64,000 nucleotides of DNA from Methylobacterium bullatum. Its GTDB lineage: Bacteria > Pseudomonadota > Alphaproteobacteria > Rhizobiales > Beijerinckiaceae. The stretch spans positions 2,516,001 to 2,580,000 of the forward strand of contig LR743504.1 of NCBI GenBank assembly GCA_902712845.1. Direction: 5' to 3'. Below the pieces are notes generated by a model. That model was not told the origin of the DNA. It saw nothing but the letters and a program-made list of their open reading frames with translations, and searched no databases. A program made the position numbers and the translations under genes. This document shows, piece by piece, positions 18,309-27,513 of the stretch (its first letter is position 1; each line of letters opens with the position of its first letter).

Positions 18309-20096
18309 TCAGGGGGCGAAGGCCGGTTCGTCCGCATCGCTGGACAATTGCATCCGGTGCAGGCGCGCATAGCCGCCCTGCGAGGCCATCAGGGCGTCGT
18401 GCGTTCCGGTCTCGACGATGCGGCCGGCTTCCATGACCACGATCAAGCCGGCATCGCGCACGGTGGAGAGGCGGTGCGCGATGACGAGGGTGGTCCGCCC
18501 CTGCATCAGGCGCAGCAGCGCGCCCTGGACCAGGCGTTCGGATTCGGAATCGAGGGCGCTCGTCGCCTCGTCGAGGAGCAGGATCGGCGCGTCCTTCAGG
18601 AAGGCGCGGGCCAGGGAGATGCGCTGGCGCTCGCCTCCCGACAGGCGCCCGCCGGAGGGGCCGACGCGGAACTCGTAGCCCTCGTTCAGCCGGCTGATGA
18701 AACCGTGCGCGGCGGCGGCTTCCGCGGCGGCCTCGATCTCGGCGCGGGTCGCACCGGGGCGGCCGAACCCGATATTGGCAGCGATCGTGTCGTCGAACAG
18801 CACCACGTCCTGAGAGACCACCGCCACGGCCGCGCGCAGGGACGGGATCGTCACGTCGCGCAGATCCGCGCCATCGATGAGCACCCGGCCTCCGGTCACG
18901 TCGTAGAGACGCGGAACGAGATTGAGCAGCGACGACTTGCCCGAGCCCGAGCGCCCGACCAGGGCGACGGTGGCACCGGCGGGGACGGTGAGGTCGATGC
19001 CCTCCAGAGCCGGCGCGTCCTCGCGATAACGGAAGCGGACGCCCTCGAACCGGATCTCTCCGCCCTTGATAACGAGGGGAACCGCATCGGGCTTCTCGCG
19101 GATGCGCGGCGCCTCGTCCATCAGCGCGAAGTAGCGCTGCAGAGCCGCTCCGGCTTCTTGGAGGATGGCGTTCAGGGTGCCCAGCGCGCGGGCGGGCTGC
19201 GCGGCCAGGAGCAGGGCGGCGACGTAGCCGGTGAAATCGCCCACCGTCCGGTCGCCGGACATGACGCGCTGGCCCACCAGAACCAGCACCGCCGCCACCG
19301 CGACCCCCCCGCCGATCTCCATCAGCGGATCGAGGCGTCCACGGGCATTGGCCGCCTTCATCTTGAGGCGGCGGACGTTGTCGAACGCGCCGGAAGCCCG
19401 TCCCTTCAGGTAGGATTCGAGGGCGTAGGTCTTGGCGATGCGGGCGCCCTGCAGGCTCTCGGTGATGAGGCTCGCCGTGAGGCCCATCTGCTCCTGCGTC
19501 GTGGTGGAAACCCGGCGCAGCTTCTTGCCGATGCGGCCGATCGGGCCGGCGACGAAGGGCACGACCACCGCCGCCACCAGGGTGAGCACCGGGTCCATCC
19601 AGAGCAGCGCGACGACGAGGGCGATCAGCATGGCAATATCGCGCAGGAGCACGGTGGAGATGCGCGTCAGTGCCTCCTTGATGAAGGCGAAATCCGTGGT
19701 GAAGCGCTGGGTGAAGGCCGCCGGGCTCTCCCGTCCGAGCTGGGCGAGATCGGAATCGATCAGATGGCCGTAGAGCGCCGCCTGCATGTCGGCCTCGACG
19801 CGGGTCACCACCCGGTTGGTGAGCACCGTCTGGCCGAACAGGGCAAAGCCCCGGATCGAGGTGATGGCGATGACGATGATCGGCCCATAGGTGAGGGCGG
19901 CAGGGTCCTTGTGGTCGAAAGCGTCGAAGGCGCCCTTGATCAGGGCGGGATACAGCCCCGTCGCGACCCCGATGATCGCGATCAGAACCAGGACGACGGC
20001 GATGGTAGCGCTGTGCGGTCTCAGCCAGTCGCGCCAGACACGGCCGAGGAGGGGAAGGGTGTCACCCCTGAGAGGCGGCCTACGGCCCATGGTCAT
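18309..20096 (-). CDS. MsbA-like ABC exporter (fused membrane and ATPase domains)
   Basis: This is a type IV ABC half-transporter of about 595 residues. An N-terminal six-helix domain (first helix IAVVLVLIAIIGVATGLYP) precedes an ATPase with Walker A GRSGSGKSS, Q-loop VVSQDVVLFDD, signature RLSGGERQR, Walker B ILLLDEATSALD and the H-loop AHRLST. It is close to lipid A flippase MsbA and related lipid exporters; the substrate cannot be proven from sequence. The start at 20096 (MTMGRRP) is chosen; an ATG at 20129 is also open. It is divergent from the zinc-binding protein gene. Confidence 0.88.
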   Translation of the reverse strand: MTMGRRPPLRGDTLPLLGRVWRDWLRPHSATIAVVLVLIAIIGVATGLYPALIKGAFDAFDHKDPAALTYGPIIVIAITSIRGFALFGQTVLTNRVVTRVEADMQAALYGHLIDSDLAQLGRESPAAFTQRFTTDFAFIKEALTRISTVLLRDIAMLIALVVALLWMDPVLTLVAAVVVPFVAGPIGRIGKKLRRVSTTTQEQMGLTASLITESLQGARIAKTYALESYLKGRASGAFDNVRRLKMKAANARGRLDPLMEIGGGVAVAAVLVLVGQRVMSGDRTVGDFTGYVAALLLAAQPARALGTLNAILQEAGAALQRYFALMDEAPRIREKPDAVPLVIKGGEIRFEGVRFRYREDAPALEGIDLTVPAGATVALVGRSGSGKSSLLNLVPRLYDVTGGRVLIDGADLRDVTIPSLRAAVAVVSQDVVLFDDTIAANIGFGRPGATRAEIEAAAEAAAAHGFISRLNEGYEFRVGPSGGRLSGGERQRISLARAFLKDAPILLLDEATSALDSESERLVQGALLRLMQGRTTLVIAHRLSTVRDAGLIVVMEAGRIVETGTHDALMASQGGYARLHRMQLSSDADEPAFAP

Positions 20097-20187
20097 CCGT
20101 TGTCTGGCGCGCGGGCAGGCGCCCGACATTCAGGCGGGGGTTTGCCGGGCGATGAGAGGAAGATCAAGCGACGCCCTCCGTCTTGGC

Positions 20188-20206
20188 AATGTGATACTAT
20201 TACACT
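20188..20206. promoter_or_regulatory. Putative Zur operator
   Basis: The imperfect palindrome AATGTGATACTATTACACT matches the enterobacterial Zur box core AATGT-ATA-TAT-ACA-T at nearly all conserved positions. It sits 56 bp upstream of the zinc-binding protein gene, within the divergent intergenic region. Zinc-dependent repression is inferred. Confidence 0.6.
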
Positions 20207-20261
20207 AGACGAGCGGGACGGGTCCGGTGCCCGGCATTGGCTTGGTCAAGGAGCGGGACGG

Positions 20262-21203
20262 ATGCAATCGAGGCGCCACATCGTCGGATCGGCGGCAGCG
20301 GCCTGTCTCGGCCTCCTGCTGGCCCTAACCCCGTTCGGGAATGCGGTGCATGCCGACGAACCCGTCAAGGCGGTGGCGACGTTCTCCATCCTCGGCGATC
20401 TCGTGAAGGAGGTGGGCGGCGACCGGGTCGAGGTGTCGACGCTGGTCGGCCCCGATGCCGACGCGCATGGCTACAACCCGGCCCCCGGGGATGCGCGCAA
20501 GCTCACCGCCGCCCATCTGGTCGTGGTCAACGGCCTCGGCCTGGAAGGCTGGCTCGACAGGCTGATCAAGGCCTCCGGCACGAAGGCCCCCGTCATCGTC
20601 GCCACCAAGGGGGTGAAGCCCATTGAGGGTGACGACGACCACGGCGGGGGCGGGCATGCGGGACACGCCCATCACGACGATCCCCATGCCTGGCAGAGCA
20701 TCGCCAATGTGAGGATCTACATCGCCAACATCCGGGACGGGTTGTCGAAGGCCGATCCCGATCACGCCGGCGACTACGCCGCCAACGCAAAGGCCTATCT
20801 CGCCACCCTCGCGGGTTTGGAGAGCGATATCCGCACGACCATCGCGGCGATTCCCCCGGAGCATCGCAAGATCATCACGACGCACGACGCCTTCGGCTAT
20901 TTCACCGCCGCCTACGGGCTCGACTTCATCGCACCGCAGGGCGTCTCCACCGACAGCGAGGCGAGCCCGAAGGATGTGGCCCGCATCATCCGGCAGATCC
21001 GGCGCGACAAGATCCCGGCGGTCTTCCTGGAGAACGTGGCCGATCCGCGCCTGATGCAGCAGATCTCGCGGGAGAGCGGTGCCACGGTGGGCGGCAAGGT
21101 CTATTCCGATGCCCTGTCGGGTCCCGATGGTCCGGCCGCCACCTACGCGGCGATGATGCGCAGCAATCTCGCCGCTTTCAGTGCGGCTCTCGGCAAGAAG
21201 TGA
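20262..21203 (+). CDS. Zinc (metal) ABC transporter substrate-binding protein, ZnuA-like
   Basis: The 313-residue periplasmic protein has a signal peptide (MQSRRHIVGSAAAACLGLLL to VHADE). It has the cluster 9 metal-binding fold: FSILGDLVKEVGGDRVEVSTLVGPDADAH, a His/Asp-rich loop (GDDDHGGGGHAGHAHHDD) as in zinc proteins, ITTHDAFGYFTAAYGL and VFLENVADPRLMQQI. The metal-ligand histidines lie in DADAH, DDPHAW and TTHDAF. No ATPase or permease gene is adjacent, so the partner subunits are elsewhere. The upstream Zur-like box supports zinc as ligand. Confidence 0.9.
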   Translation: MQSRRHIVGSAAAACLGLLLALTPFGNAVHADEPVKAVATFSILGDLVKEVGGDRVEVSTLVGPDADAHGYNPAPGDARKLTAAHLVVVNGLGLEGWLDRLIKASGTKAPVIVATKGVKPIEGDDDHGGGGHAGHAHHDDPHAWQSIANVRIYIANIRDGLSKADPDHAGDYAANAKAYLATLAGLESDIRTTIAAIPPEHRKIITTHDAFGYFTAAYGLDFIAPQGVSTDSEASPKDVARIIRQIRRDKIPAVFLENVADPRLMQQISRESGATVGGKVYSDALSGPDGPAATYAAMMRSNLAAFSAALGKK

Positions 21204-21236
21204 GCGAGCCGCGCGGCCCGGTGAGCCTCGGTCCGC

Positions 21237-21665
21237 TCACCCCGCCGAGTCGCCGATGACTTTCTGAAGGCAGATCGTCCGGGTGTCGCGGTAGCCGAGA
21301 TGCTCGTAGAAATGGCGGGTGGCGCCATTCTCCTCGCGCACGAGGAGCTGGACCTTCCAGACGCCACGGGCGACCAGCCACCGCTCGGCCGCCTCCATGA
21401 TCGCCCTGCCCAGGCCAAGGTCGCGCAGCCGCGGGTCGACGGCGACGTAGTAGACCCAGCCCCGGTGGCCGTCCTCGCCCACCATGGCGGTGGCGGCGAC
21501 GGCCGCGTCGCGCTCGATCAGCAGGATGGTCGAATGCGGATCGCGCCGGGCGAAGGCGATGTCCCTGGCCGGATCGTTCCACGGCCGAGAGATTCCGGCA
21601 GCGTGCCAGAGGGTCACCACCGCGTCGGCATCGCCGTCCTGGAACTCGCGAATCACGGTGGTCAT
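21237..21665 (-). CDS. GNAT family acetyltransferase, YpeA-like
   Basis: This is a 142-residue GNAT protein with the acetyl-CoA motif VYYVAVDPRLRDLGLGRAIMEAAERWL and the C-terminal GATRHFYEHLGYRDTRTICLQK. The overall pattern resembles the YpeA group of small bacterial acetyltransferases. The substrate is unknown. It is convergent with the zinc-binding protein gene and 40 bp downstream of moaD on the same strand, where moaE might be expected in relatives. Confidence 0.88.
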   Translation of the reverse strand: MTTVIREFQDGDADAVVTLWHAAGISRPWNDPARDIAFARRDPHSTILLIERDAAVAATAMVGEDGHRGWVYYVAVDPRLRDLGLGRAIMEAAERWLVARGVWKVQLLVREENGATRHFYEHLGYRDTRTICLQKVIGDSAG

Positions 21666-21705
21666 CGATGGGCGCGCCCTCGCGAGCGATCCGGCGAGCG
21701 GCCGC

Positions 21706-21957
21706 TCAGCCGCCGGTCATCGGCGGGAAGAACGCGATCTCGGTGGCGCCCGCGATGGCGGCATCCGGCTTGGCGTGGACCCGATCGATGGCCGCCCGCA
21801 CGATACCGGCATTCTCGAAGGCATAGGCGTATTCCTCGCCCCGTCCGCGCAGCCAGCCGACGAGGTCGGCCACCGTCTCGGTCCCGGCCGGCAGGTCCAC
21901 GGTCTCTTCGGCCTTGCCGATGCGTTCGCGCACCCAGGCGAAATACACGAGTTTCAT
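21706..21957 (-). CDS. moaD: Molybdopterin synthase sulfur-carrier subunit
   Basis: MoaD carries the thiocarboxylate used by MoaE to build the molybdopterin dithiolene. The 83-residue ubiquitin-like protein begins MKLVYFAWVRERIGKAEE and ends EIAFFPPMTGG, with the required C-terminal Gly-Gly. The start at 21957 gives the family length. It lies 31 bp downstream of pgsA, an arrangement familiar in alphaproteobacteria. No moaE gene follows in this window. Confidence 0.92.
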   Translation of the reverse strand: MKLVYFAWVRERIGKAEETVDLPAGTETVADLVGWLRGRGEEYAYAFENAGIVRAAIDRVHAKPDAAIAGATEIAFFPPMTGG

Positions 21958-21988
21958 GGTCTGCCCTTCCGGCTGCGGCATCGGCGGG

Positions 21989-22588
21989 TCAGCGCGGATC
22001 GTCCATCACGTGCCGGATGCCGGCTCTCATATAATCGTAGCCCGTGTAGAGCGTCAGGGCCGCGGCGATCCAGAGCAGGGTCACGCCGGCAAAGACGGTA
22101 TGGGGCAGGATGGTTTCCCCGGCCCGGCCGGCAACGAGGAAGCCGATCGCCACGAGCTGAAGGGTGGTCTTCCACTTGGCCACGCGGCTGACGGGAAGAC
22201 TGACCTTCAGCTCCGCCAGATACTCGCGCAGGCCCGAGACGAGGATTTCGCGGCACAGGATGACGATGGCCGCCCACAGGCTCCAGTCGTGGATCGTCTT
22301 GTCGGCCACCAGCATCAGCAGGCAGGCGGCGACGAGGAGCTTGTCGGCGATCGGATCGAGCATGCGCCCGAGGGCGGAACTCTGGTCGTAGGTCCTGGCC
22401 ACGTAGCCGTCGAGATAATCGGTGATGGCCGCAGCGATGAAGACGCCGAGCGCTGCGAACCGCGCCGCATGCTCGTCCGGCCAATACAACAGCGCCACGA
22501 CCACGGGGACGGCGACCAGCCGCCCGTAGGTCAGGCAATTCGCCAGCGTCCAGGCCGGTGACCGGCGTCGGAGAGGGAGGACAGTCAT
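21989..22588 (-). CDS. pgsA: CDP-diacylglycerol-glycerol-3-phosphate phosphatidyltransferase
   Basis: The enzyme makes phosphatidylglycerophosphate, the committed step to phosphatidylglycerol and cardiolipin, in the inner membrane. The CDP-alcohol phosphatidyltransferase signature is DYLDGYVARTYDQSSALGRMLDPIADK (D-x2-DG-x2-AR-x8-G-x3-D-x3-D). Several membrane helices flank it. The ATG at 22588 gives 199 residues, the normal size; the frame is open further to 22723. It is followed by moaD. Confidence 0.95.
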   Translation of the reverse strand: MTVLPLRRRSPAWTLANCLTYGRLVAVPVVVALLYWPDEHAARFAALGVFIAAAITDYLDGYVARTYDQSSALGRMLDPIADKLLVAACLLMLVADKTIHDWSLWAAIVILCREILVSGLREYLAELKVSLPVSRVAKWKTTLQLVAIGFLVAGRAGETILPHTVFAGVTLLWIAAALTLYTGYDYMRAGIRHVMDDPR

Positions 22589-22723
22589 CGACGCGGTGAA
22601 ACCATGGGCGGGGGGAGGGGTCAACCGCGATGAACACCCGGTCGTCCCGTAGACGGTCGAGTTCCGATGCTGCGCGGGAGCCTCGATCGCTGAGAGCAGG
22701 GTCTTGCGATCTTGGCCGGGCAC

Positions 22724-23035
22724 TCAGGTCGAGACATCGTCATGGCTAACGTCGTCATAGCCGATATCGCGATAGCCGTGGAGAATGCGGACGAGCTCGA
22801 TCCCATCCGGAAGGGGCAGATAGAAAAGGACGTAGGCACCAATCGGAAAACTGCGCAGATTGTCTGCCAGCTCAGGCCGTGAACGGCCGGCCCTTAGTCG
22901 GTCGGCAAGCATTCGGAGTATCCCCTCGATACGATCGAGCATGCTGTCCGCAGCTCGGTCGTTGTCCTCAGCGATGTAGCTCCAAATCTCGACAAGATCC
23001 TGGCGTGCCAGAGGACGTCGGTCGATCCTACTCAC
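22724..23035 (-). CDS. parE: ParE/RelE-family toxin
   Basis: This 103-residue protein has the ParE fold pattern: LARQDLVEIWSYIAEDNDRAADSMLDRIEGILRML, then an Arg-rich turn RAGRSRPELADNLRSFPIGAYVLFYLPLPDGIELVRILHGYRDI. ParE toxins poison DNA gyrase. The GTG at 23035 overlaps the last codons of the antitoxin gene by eight bases, the usual coupling. The pair lies between uvrC and pgsA, probably as a small mobile module. Confidence 0.88.
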   Translation of the reverse strand: MSRIDRRPLARQDLVEIWSYIAEDNDRAADSMLDRIEGILRMLADRLRAGRSRPELADNLRSFPIGAYVLFYLPLPDGIELVRILHGYRDIGYDDVSHDDVST

Positions 23036-23303
23036 GAAGAGCGGCTTTGGTCCCGGATCCGCACCGGCGCCGGGCTTCGGCCTTGATCTCCGCCATGTCG
23101 TGCGGCTCCGAAGTGCCACTGTCCAGCCCAGCTCGAATGTCGCCGCGCAGAGCCTCGAGTTTAGCGGCCCGTATCTGCTCCCGCTCTTCCATCAACCGGA
23201 GGCCATCGCGCATGACCTCGCTTGCGGTCGCGTAACGACCGGTGCTCACCATGGTTCTGATGAACTGTTCGTAATGTCGTCCTACCGTGTAGCTCGATGC
23301 CAT
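23028..23303 (-). CDS. parD: ParD-family antitoxin
   Basis: This 91-residue ribbon-helix-helix antitoxin starts MASSYTVGRHYEQFIRTMVSTGRYATASEVMRDGLRLMEERE, the ParD N-terminal DNA-binding region. It continues with a charged C-terminal tail that would wrap the toxin. The start at 23303 fits the family; an ATG at 23324 is also open. It precedes and overlaps parE. Autoregulation by the complex is expected from the family. Confidence 0.9.
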   Translation of the reverse strand: MASSYTVGRHYEQFIRTMVSTGRYATASEVMRDGLRLMEEREQIRAAKLEALRGDIRAGLDSGTSEPHDMAEIKAEARRRCGSGTKAALRE

Positions 23304-23411
23304 GGGTCCACAGCGCCTGCCCAAATTCGAGATGGGACTTCAGAAGTATCACTTTATGCTACCCCGGCCAATCGCCGTCGTCGCCGCCGTGATCGGAACG
23401 AAAACCGATTT

Positions 23412-25466
23412 TCACCCTCCGGCCTGGAAGAAATCATACACCGCTCGCGCGGTGGCCGCGTTTACGCCGGGTGTCTTCGCCAGATCCTCCAGGGATGCGC
23501 GCTGGATCGACTTCACTGTCCCGAAATGGTGGAGGAGGGCGCGTTTTCGGGTCGGGCCGATGCCCGCGATCTCGTCGAGGGGGTTCTTGATCATCTCGCG
23601 CTTGCGCTTGGCCCTGTGCGTGCCGATGGCGAAGCGATGCGCCTCGTCCCGCAGGCGCTGGACGAAGTAGAGGGTCGGGTCGCGCGGCGGCAGCTTGAAC
23701 GGGGCTTTGCCGGGCACGAAGAAGGTCTCGCGCCCCGCATCGCGGTCACGGCCCTTGGCGATACCGACGAGGGCGACGTCGGTGACGCCGAGCTGTTCCA
23801 GCGCGGTGCGCGCGGCTTCGAGCTGGCCCTTGCCGCCGTCGATGAGGACGAGATCGGGCCAGGCCGGCATGGTCTCGCCGTCCGGCTCGGGGACAGGCTC
23901 GGGCACGCCGCCTTCGCTGGCCGCCAAAGCCGCCTCGTTGGGCGTGCGAGGGTTCTCCTTGACGAGGCGCTTGAAGCGGCGCTGCAGCACCTCCTTCATC
24001 ATCCCGAAATCGTCGCCCGGCGTCAGCTCCTCGGACTTGATGTTGAAGGTGCGGTAATGCGTCTTGGCAAAGCCCGAGGGGCCGGCGACGATCATGCCGC
24101 CCACCGCGTTCGTGCCCATGATGTGCGAGTTGTCGTAGACCTCGATGCGGCGGGGTGCCGCGGGCAATCCGAACGATTGCCCGAGGGCCACCAGCAGCTT
24201 ACCCTGCGAAGCGGTGTCGGCGAGGCGACGGGCCAGGGCCTCCTTGGCGTTGCGCTGGGCGTAGTCCACCAGGGCCTTGCGCTCGCCGCGCTGGGGCTGG
24301 TGGACCTCCACCCGGTTCTCGGCGCGACTCGACAGGGCGGCCGCCATCAGCTCCGCATCCTCGATGGTATGGGAGACGAGGACGATCCGGGGGGCCGGCT
24401 TGTCGTCGTAGAACTGGCTGATGAAGGAGGCGAGGACCTCGTCCGGCGTCATGGAGCGGTCGGCCTTGGGGAAGTAGGCGCGGTTGCCCCAGTTCTGGAA
24501 GTTGCGGAAGAAGAAGACCTCGATACAGAACTGGCCGGCCTGCTCGTCGAGAGCGAACACATCCGCCTCCTCGACGCCCTGCGTGTTGACGCCCTGCGTC
24601 CCCTGGATCGCCGAGAGGGCGGAGATGCGGTCGCGAAAGCGGGCGGCGCGTTCGAATTCGAGTTTCTCCGAGGCGTCCTGCATCTCCTCGCGCATGCGGT
24701 CCTTCACCGCATTGGACTTGCCCGAGAGGAAGCCCTTCGCATTCTCGGCGAGCGCCTGATATTCCGGCAGGGCGATCTCACCGGTGCAGGGGCCGGCGCA
24801 GCGCTTGATCTGGTAGAGCAGGCAGGGCCGGGTGCGGTTCTCATAATAGCTGTCGGTGCAGGTGCGCAGCAGGAAGGCGCGCTGGAGCGCGTTGACGGTG
24901 CGGTTCACCGCCCAGACGGTGGCGAAGGGGCCGTAATAGCTGCCCTTCCGCCGCCGCGCGCCGCGATGCTTGACGATTTGCGGCGCTTCCGAATCCGCCG
25001 TGACCAGGATGTAGGGGAACGACTTGTCGTCCCGCATCAGCACGTTGAAGCGGGGCTTCAGCTGCTTGATGAGGTTGGCCTCCAGCAGCAGCGCTTCGGT
25101 CTCGGTGGCGGTGGTGACGAACTCCATCGCCGCCGTCTGCGAGATCATCCGGGCGATGCGGTTGGAATGGGCCTGGCCCCTCGCATAGGAGCCCACCCGT
25201 GCCTTCAGGTTCTTGGCCTTGCCGACGTAGAGGACGTCGCCCTTCTCGTCGAACATCCGGTAGACGCCCGGTCCCGACGGCAGCGTGCTCCAGAACCGGC
25301 GGATGATCTCCGTGCCGGCCTTGACCGCGCCTTCCTCGAAATCGAAGTCGATCTCGGGGCCGTCGTCGATGCGTTCCGGGGTCTCGTCCGCATCCTCGCG
25401 TTCGTCGAACGAATCCGGCGGCAGGTCTTGCTGGGAAGACGGGTCTTTCGCGGGCTGGCGGCTCAT
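23412..25466 (-). CDS. uvrC: Excinuclease ABC subunit C
   Basis: UvrC makes both incisions in nucleotide-excision repair. The 684-residue protein has the GIY-YIG domain ([30 protein letters not shown], ~residues 64-93), the Cys-rich [25 protein letters not shown] and a UVR motif ([23 protein letters not shown]). The RNase H-like endonuclease core follows ([34 protein letters not shown]), with a C-terminal HhH pair ([18 protein letters not shown]). The N-terminus carries an acidic ~45-residue extension. It usually sits next to pgsA in relatives; here parDE lies between. Confidence 0.97.
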   Translation of the reverse strand: MSRQPAKDPSSQQDLPPDSFDEREDADETPERIDDGPEIDFDFEEGAVKAGTEIIRRFWSTLPSGPGVYRMFDEKGDVLYVGKAKNLKARVGSYARGQAHSNRIARMISQTAAMEFVTTATETEALLLEANLIKQLKPRFNVLMRDDKSFPYILVTADSEAPQIVKHRGARRRKGSYYGPFATVWAVNRTVNALQRAFLLRTCTDSYYENRTRPCLLYQIKRCAGPCTGEIALPEYQALAENAKGFLSGKSNAVKDRMREEMQDASEKLEFERAARFRDRISALSAIQGTQGVNTQGVEEADVFALDEQAGQFCIEVFFFRNFQNWGNRAYFPKADRSMTPDEVLASFISQFYDDKPAPRIVLVSHTIEDAELMAAALSSRAENRVEVHQPQRGERKALVDYAQRNAKEALARRLADTASQGKLLVALGQSFGLPAAPRRIEVYDNSHIMGTNAVGGMIVAGPSGFAKTHYRTFNIKSEELTPGDDFGMMKEVLQRRFKRLVKENPRTPNEAALAASEGGVPEPVPEPDGETMPAWPDLVLIDGGKGQLEAARTALEQLGVTDVALVGIAKGRDRDAGRETFFVPGKAPFKLPPRDPTLYFVQRLRDEAHRFAIGTHRAKRKREMIKNPLDEIAGIGPTRKRALLHHFGTVKSIQRASLEDLAKTPGVNAATARAVYDFFQAGG

Positions 25467-25547
25467 GCCCGAGACTTAAGCGCCGGGGATTCGAGAGGGA
25501 AGGGGCTCACGCTCCCATCGACCCGCGAAGCTCGGCGCGTTCGCGTC

Positions 25548-26279
25548 TTAATCGAACAGCGCGTCGATATCGCCCTGGTCCACATGGCCCGGGTCGCTGT
25601 CGAGCTTGGGTCCGTTGAGAAGCGAGCTCTCGTCGTCGATGCTGGGGGCCTGGGGCACGACGCCGAGGATCTCGCTGAACGAGTTGAGGCCGCCCCAGGC
25701 CTCGATCATGCGGTCCAGATGCTCCTCGATGAACTTGAGCACGCCCACGATCTTGTTGATGCGCTGGCCGGTGAGATCCTGGAAGTTGCAGGCCTCGTAG
25801 GCGACGATCACGCGCTCGAGGATCATGTCGACATTCTCGGCGCCGGCGGCATTGCGCATGGCCCGCAATGCGCTGGCATTGGTCTCGATCTCTTCCAGGG
25901 CGCCGAGGATCGTGCTCGTGGCGAGCTCGGTGGATTCCACCACCGCATCGAGTTCGCCGGCGACCCGCTTCATCCCCTTCCCGGTATTCTCGGAATGGTA
26001 GAGCGTCGCGATTTCCTTCTTCGTCCGGGTGATGGCGTCCTTCATCACGTCGAGCTCGGAGCGCATGGCGAAGGCCTCGTTGAGCTCCTTCCGGCAGGCT
26101 TCGATCGTCTCGACCGTGCTGGTCTGCGTGATGCGTCGAAGATCCTGGATCGCCGAGAGGATCTCGTCGAGCTTCACGTCACTGGCGCCGGAACGCTCCA
26201 CGGTGTGCGCGACCTCCGCGACGGGTCGCACGCTTGCCAAACCGAGGCTGTCTTCGATGCGGTAGCGCTTCATGTTCAT
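25548..26279 (-). CDS. cheZ: Chemotaxis protein phosphatase, CheZ family
   Basis: The 243-residue, mostly helical protein contains ACNFQDLTGQRINKIVGVLKFIEEHLDRM, the CheZ core with the catalytic Gln in FQDLTGQR. A short acidic C-terminal tail ends QGDIDALFD, resembling the CheY-binding peptide of CheZ. It would dephosphorylate CheY-P. No flagellar or che operon is adjacent. The ATG at 26279 is followed closely by another at 26273. Confidence 0.82.
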   Translation of the reverse strand: MNMKRYRIEDSLGLASVRPVAEVAHTVERSGASDVKLDEILSAIQDLRRITQTSTVETIEACRKELNEAFAMRSELDVMKDAITRTKKEIATLYHSENTGKGMKRVAGELDAVVESTELATSTILGALEEIETNASALRAMRNAAGAENVDMILERVIVAYEACNFQDLTGQRINKIVGVLKFIEEHLDRMIEAWGGLNSFSEILGVVPQAPSIDDESSLLNGPKLDSDPGHVDQGDIDALFD

Positions 26280-26565
26280 CGGGGATGATCAGCCGGCAGG
26301 AGTAACTGGATCGAATGGCGGGGCACGCGTGGCTCGGACGCCATCGTCCTGTCGAACGACGCGGATCCCGAGACGAGAAGCCTTCGAGCCACCATGCGAC
26401 CAAGTGGTTGCCATTTCTTCAACAGACAAAAGGTCGTGTGCAGTTTTACGGACGATTCATGCTGTTCTTGAAAGCGACCAATGGAGCCGCAATGGACTGA
26501 ACGATTCACCACGTTCCTTCACGCGATTCTCGCCCAGTCCGGCCAGCCTGGAGGGCAGGACGAGG

Positions 26566-27384
26566 ATGGCCCGGAGTAGTCGCGTGTTGAATCGTATCGG
26601 TTTGTGCGTCGCTATGGCTTGCCTGGCGACGGCTGTGACGGGGGGAACCGCACGGGCTCAGACTTCGGCTGGCCAGTACGGTGGCGGCTTCATCGAATTC
26701 CTGGTGACGGGCAATGGAACGCCGCCACGCCCCAGGCGTCCCGTCCTCACCGATGACGGGGTGCTCCCCCGTCATCCGGCCGCGCAGGGCTATGGCGGCG
26801 AGTCGATGCCGCGCGTGCTCTACTCGGGCGACCGTGTGCCCGACGTGGATCCTGATTTCGCTCCCGCGCGCACGCGGCTCGCCGCACTGCCGTCGCAGGC
26901 GGCACCCGAGATGCAGGCCGCGGCGATCGAGCGGACGCTCGACCCGCGCTTTGCCCGGCAGGTCGTCCCCTTCGATGGGCGGCAGAAGCCCGGCGCCATC
27001 GTCATCGATACCCGGACGAAGTTTCTCTATCTCGTCCAGCCCGGCGGTCAGGCCATCCGCTACGGCATCGGTGTCGGTCGTCCGGGCTTCGCCTGGTCGG
27101 GAATGAAGACGATCAGCCAGAAGCGCGAATGGCCGGATTGGACGCCTCCGGCGGAGATGCTGCAGCGCCGCCCCGATCTGCCGCGCCACATGGCGGGCGG
27201 CCCGGCCAATCCGCTCGGAGCGCGGGCGCTCTATCTCGGCTCGTCCCTCTACCGCATTCACGGCACCAACGAGCCGCACACGATCGGTCAATCCGTTTCG
27301 TCGGGCTGCATCCGGATGATGAACGAGGACGTCATCGACCTGTACGAACGCACGCCCGTAGGGACGCGGGTGGAAGTCCTGTAA
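26566..27384 (+). CDS. L,D-transpeptidase (YkuD domain)
   Basis: Such enzymes form 3-3 peptidoglycan crosslinks or attach proteins to the wall in the periplasm. The 272-residue precursor has a signal peptide (MARSSRVLNRIGLCVAMACLA to ARAQT) and a proline-rich linker. The YkuD domain has AIVIDTRTKFLYLVQPGGQAIRYGIGVGRPGFAWSG and the catalytic motif HGTNEPHTIGQSVSSGCIRM with Cys near residue 248. The ATG follows AGGACGAGG. It is monocistronic, ending at a hairpin terminator. Confidence 0.93.
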   Translation: MARSSRVLNRIGLCVAMACLATAVTGGTARAQTSAGQYGGGFIEFLVTGNGTPPRPRRPVLTDDGVLPRHPAAQGYGGESMPRVLYSGDRVPDVDPDFAPARTRLAALPSQAAPEMQAAAIERTLDPRFARQVVPFDGRQKPGAIVIDTRTKFLYLVQPGGQAIRYGIGVGRPGFAWSGMKTISQKREWPDWTPPAEMLQRRPDLPRHMAGGPANPLGARALYLGSSLYRIHGTNEPHTIGQSVSSGCIRMMNEDVIDLYERTPVGTRVEVL

Positions 27385-27435
27385 CCGACATCTCAAGAAA
27401 AAAGGCCCGCCAAGAAAAAAGGCCCGCCATGAAAA

Positions 27436-27467
27436 AGGCCCGGCGCGTGGGGACACGCACCGGGCCT
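27436..27467. terminator. Hairpin terminator between the L,D-transpeptidase and DUF2076 genes
   Basis: AGGCCCGGCGCGTG pairs with CACGCACCGGGCCT over a GGGA loop, with A-rich DNA before it. It serves two convergent genes. Just upstream a 17-bp A-rich unit ending GGCCCGCC is duplicated in tandem (27395-27428). Confidence 0.75.
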
Positions 27468-27513
27468 CTCTCGTCAATGAACCATCACGCACGCAGAGGT
27501 GCGCGGCTCGGGC

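Noticed and set aside
18348..20261. Long plus-strand 5' extension of the zinc-binding protein frame
   Set aside because: This part is antisense to the MsbA-like exporter; the signal peptide at 20262 marks the true start.
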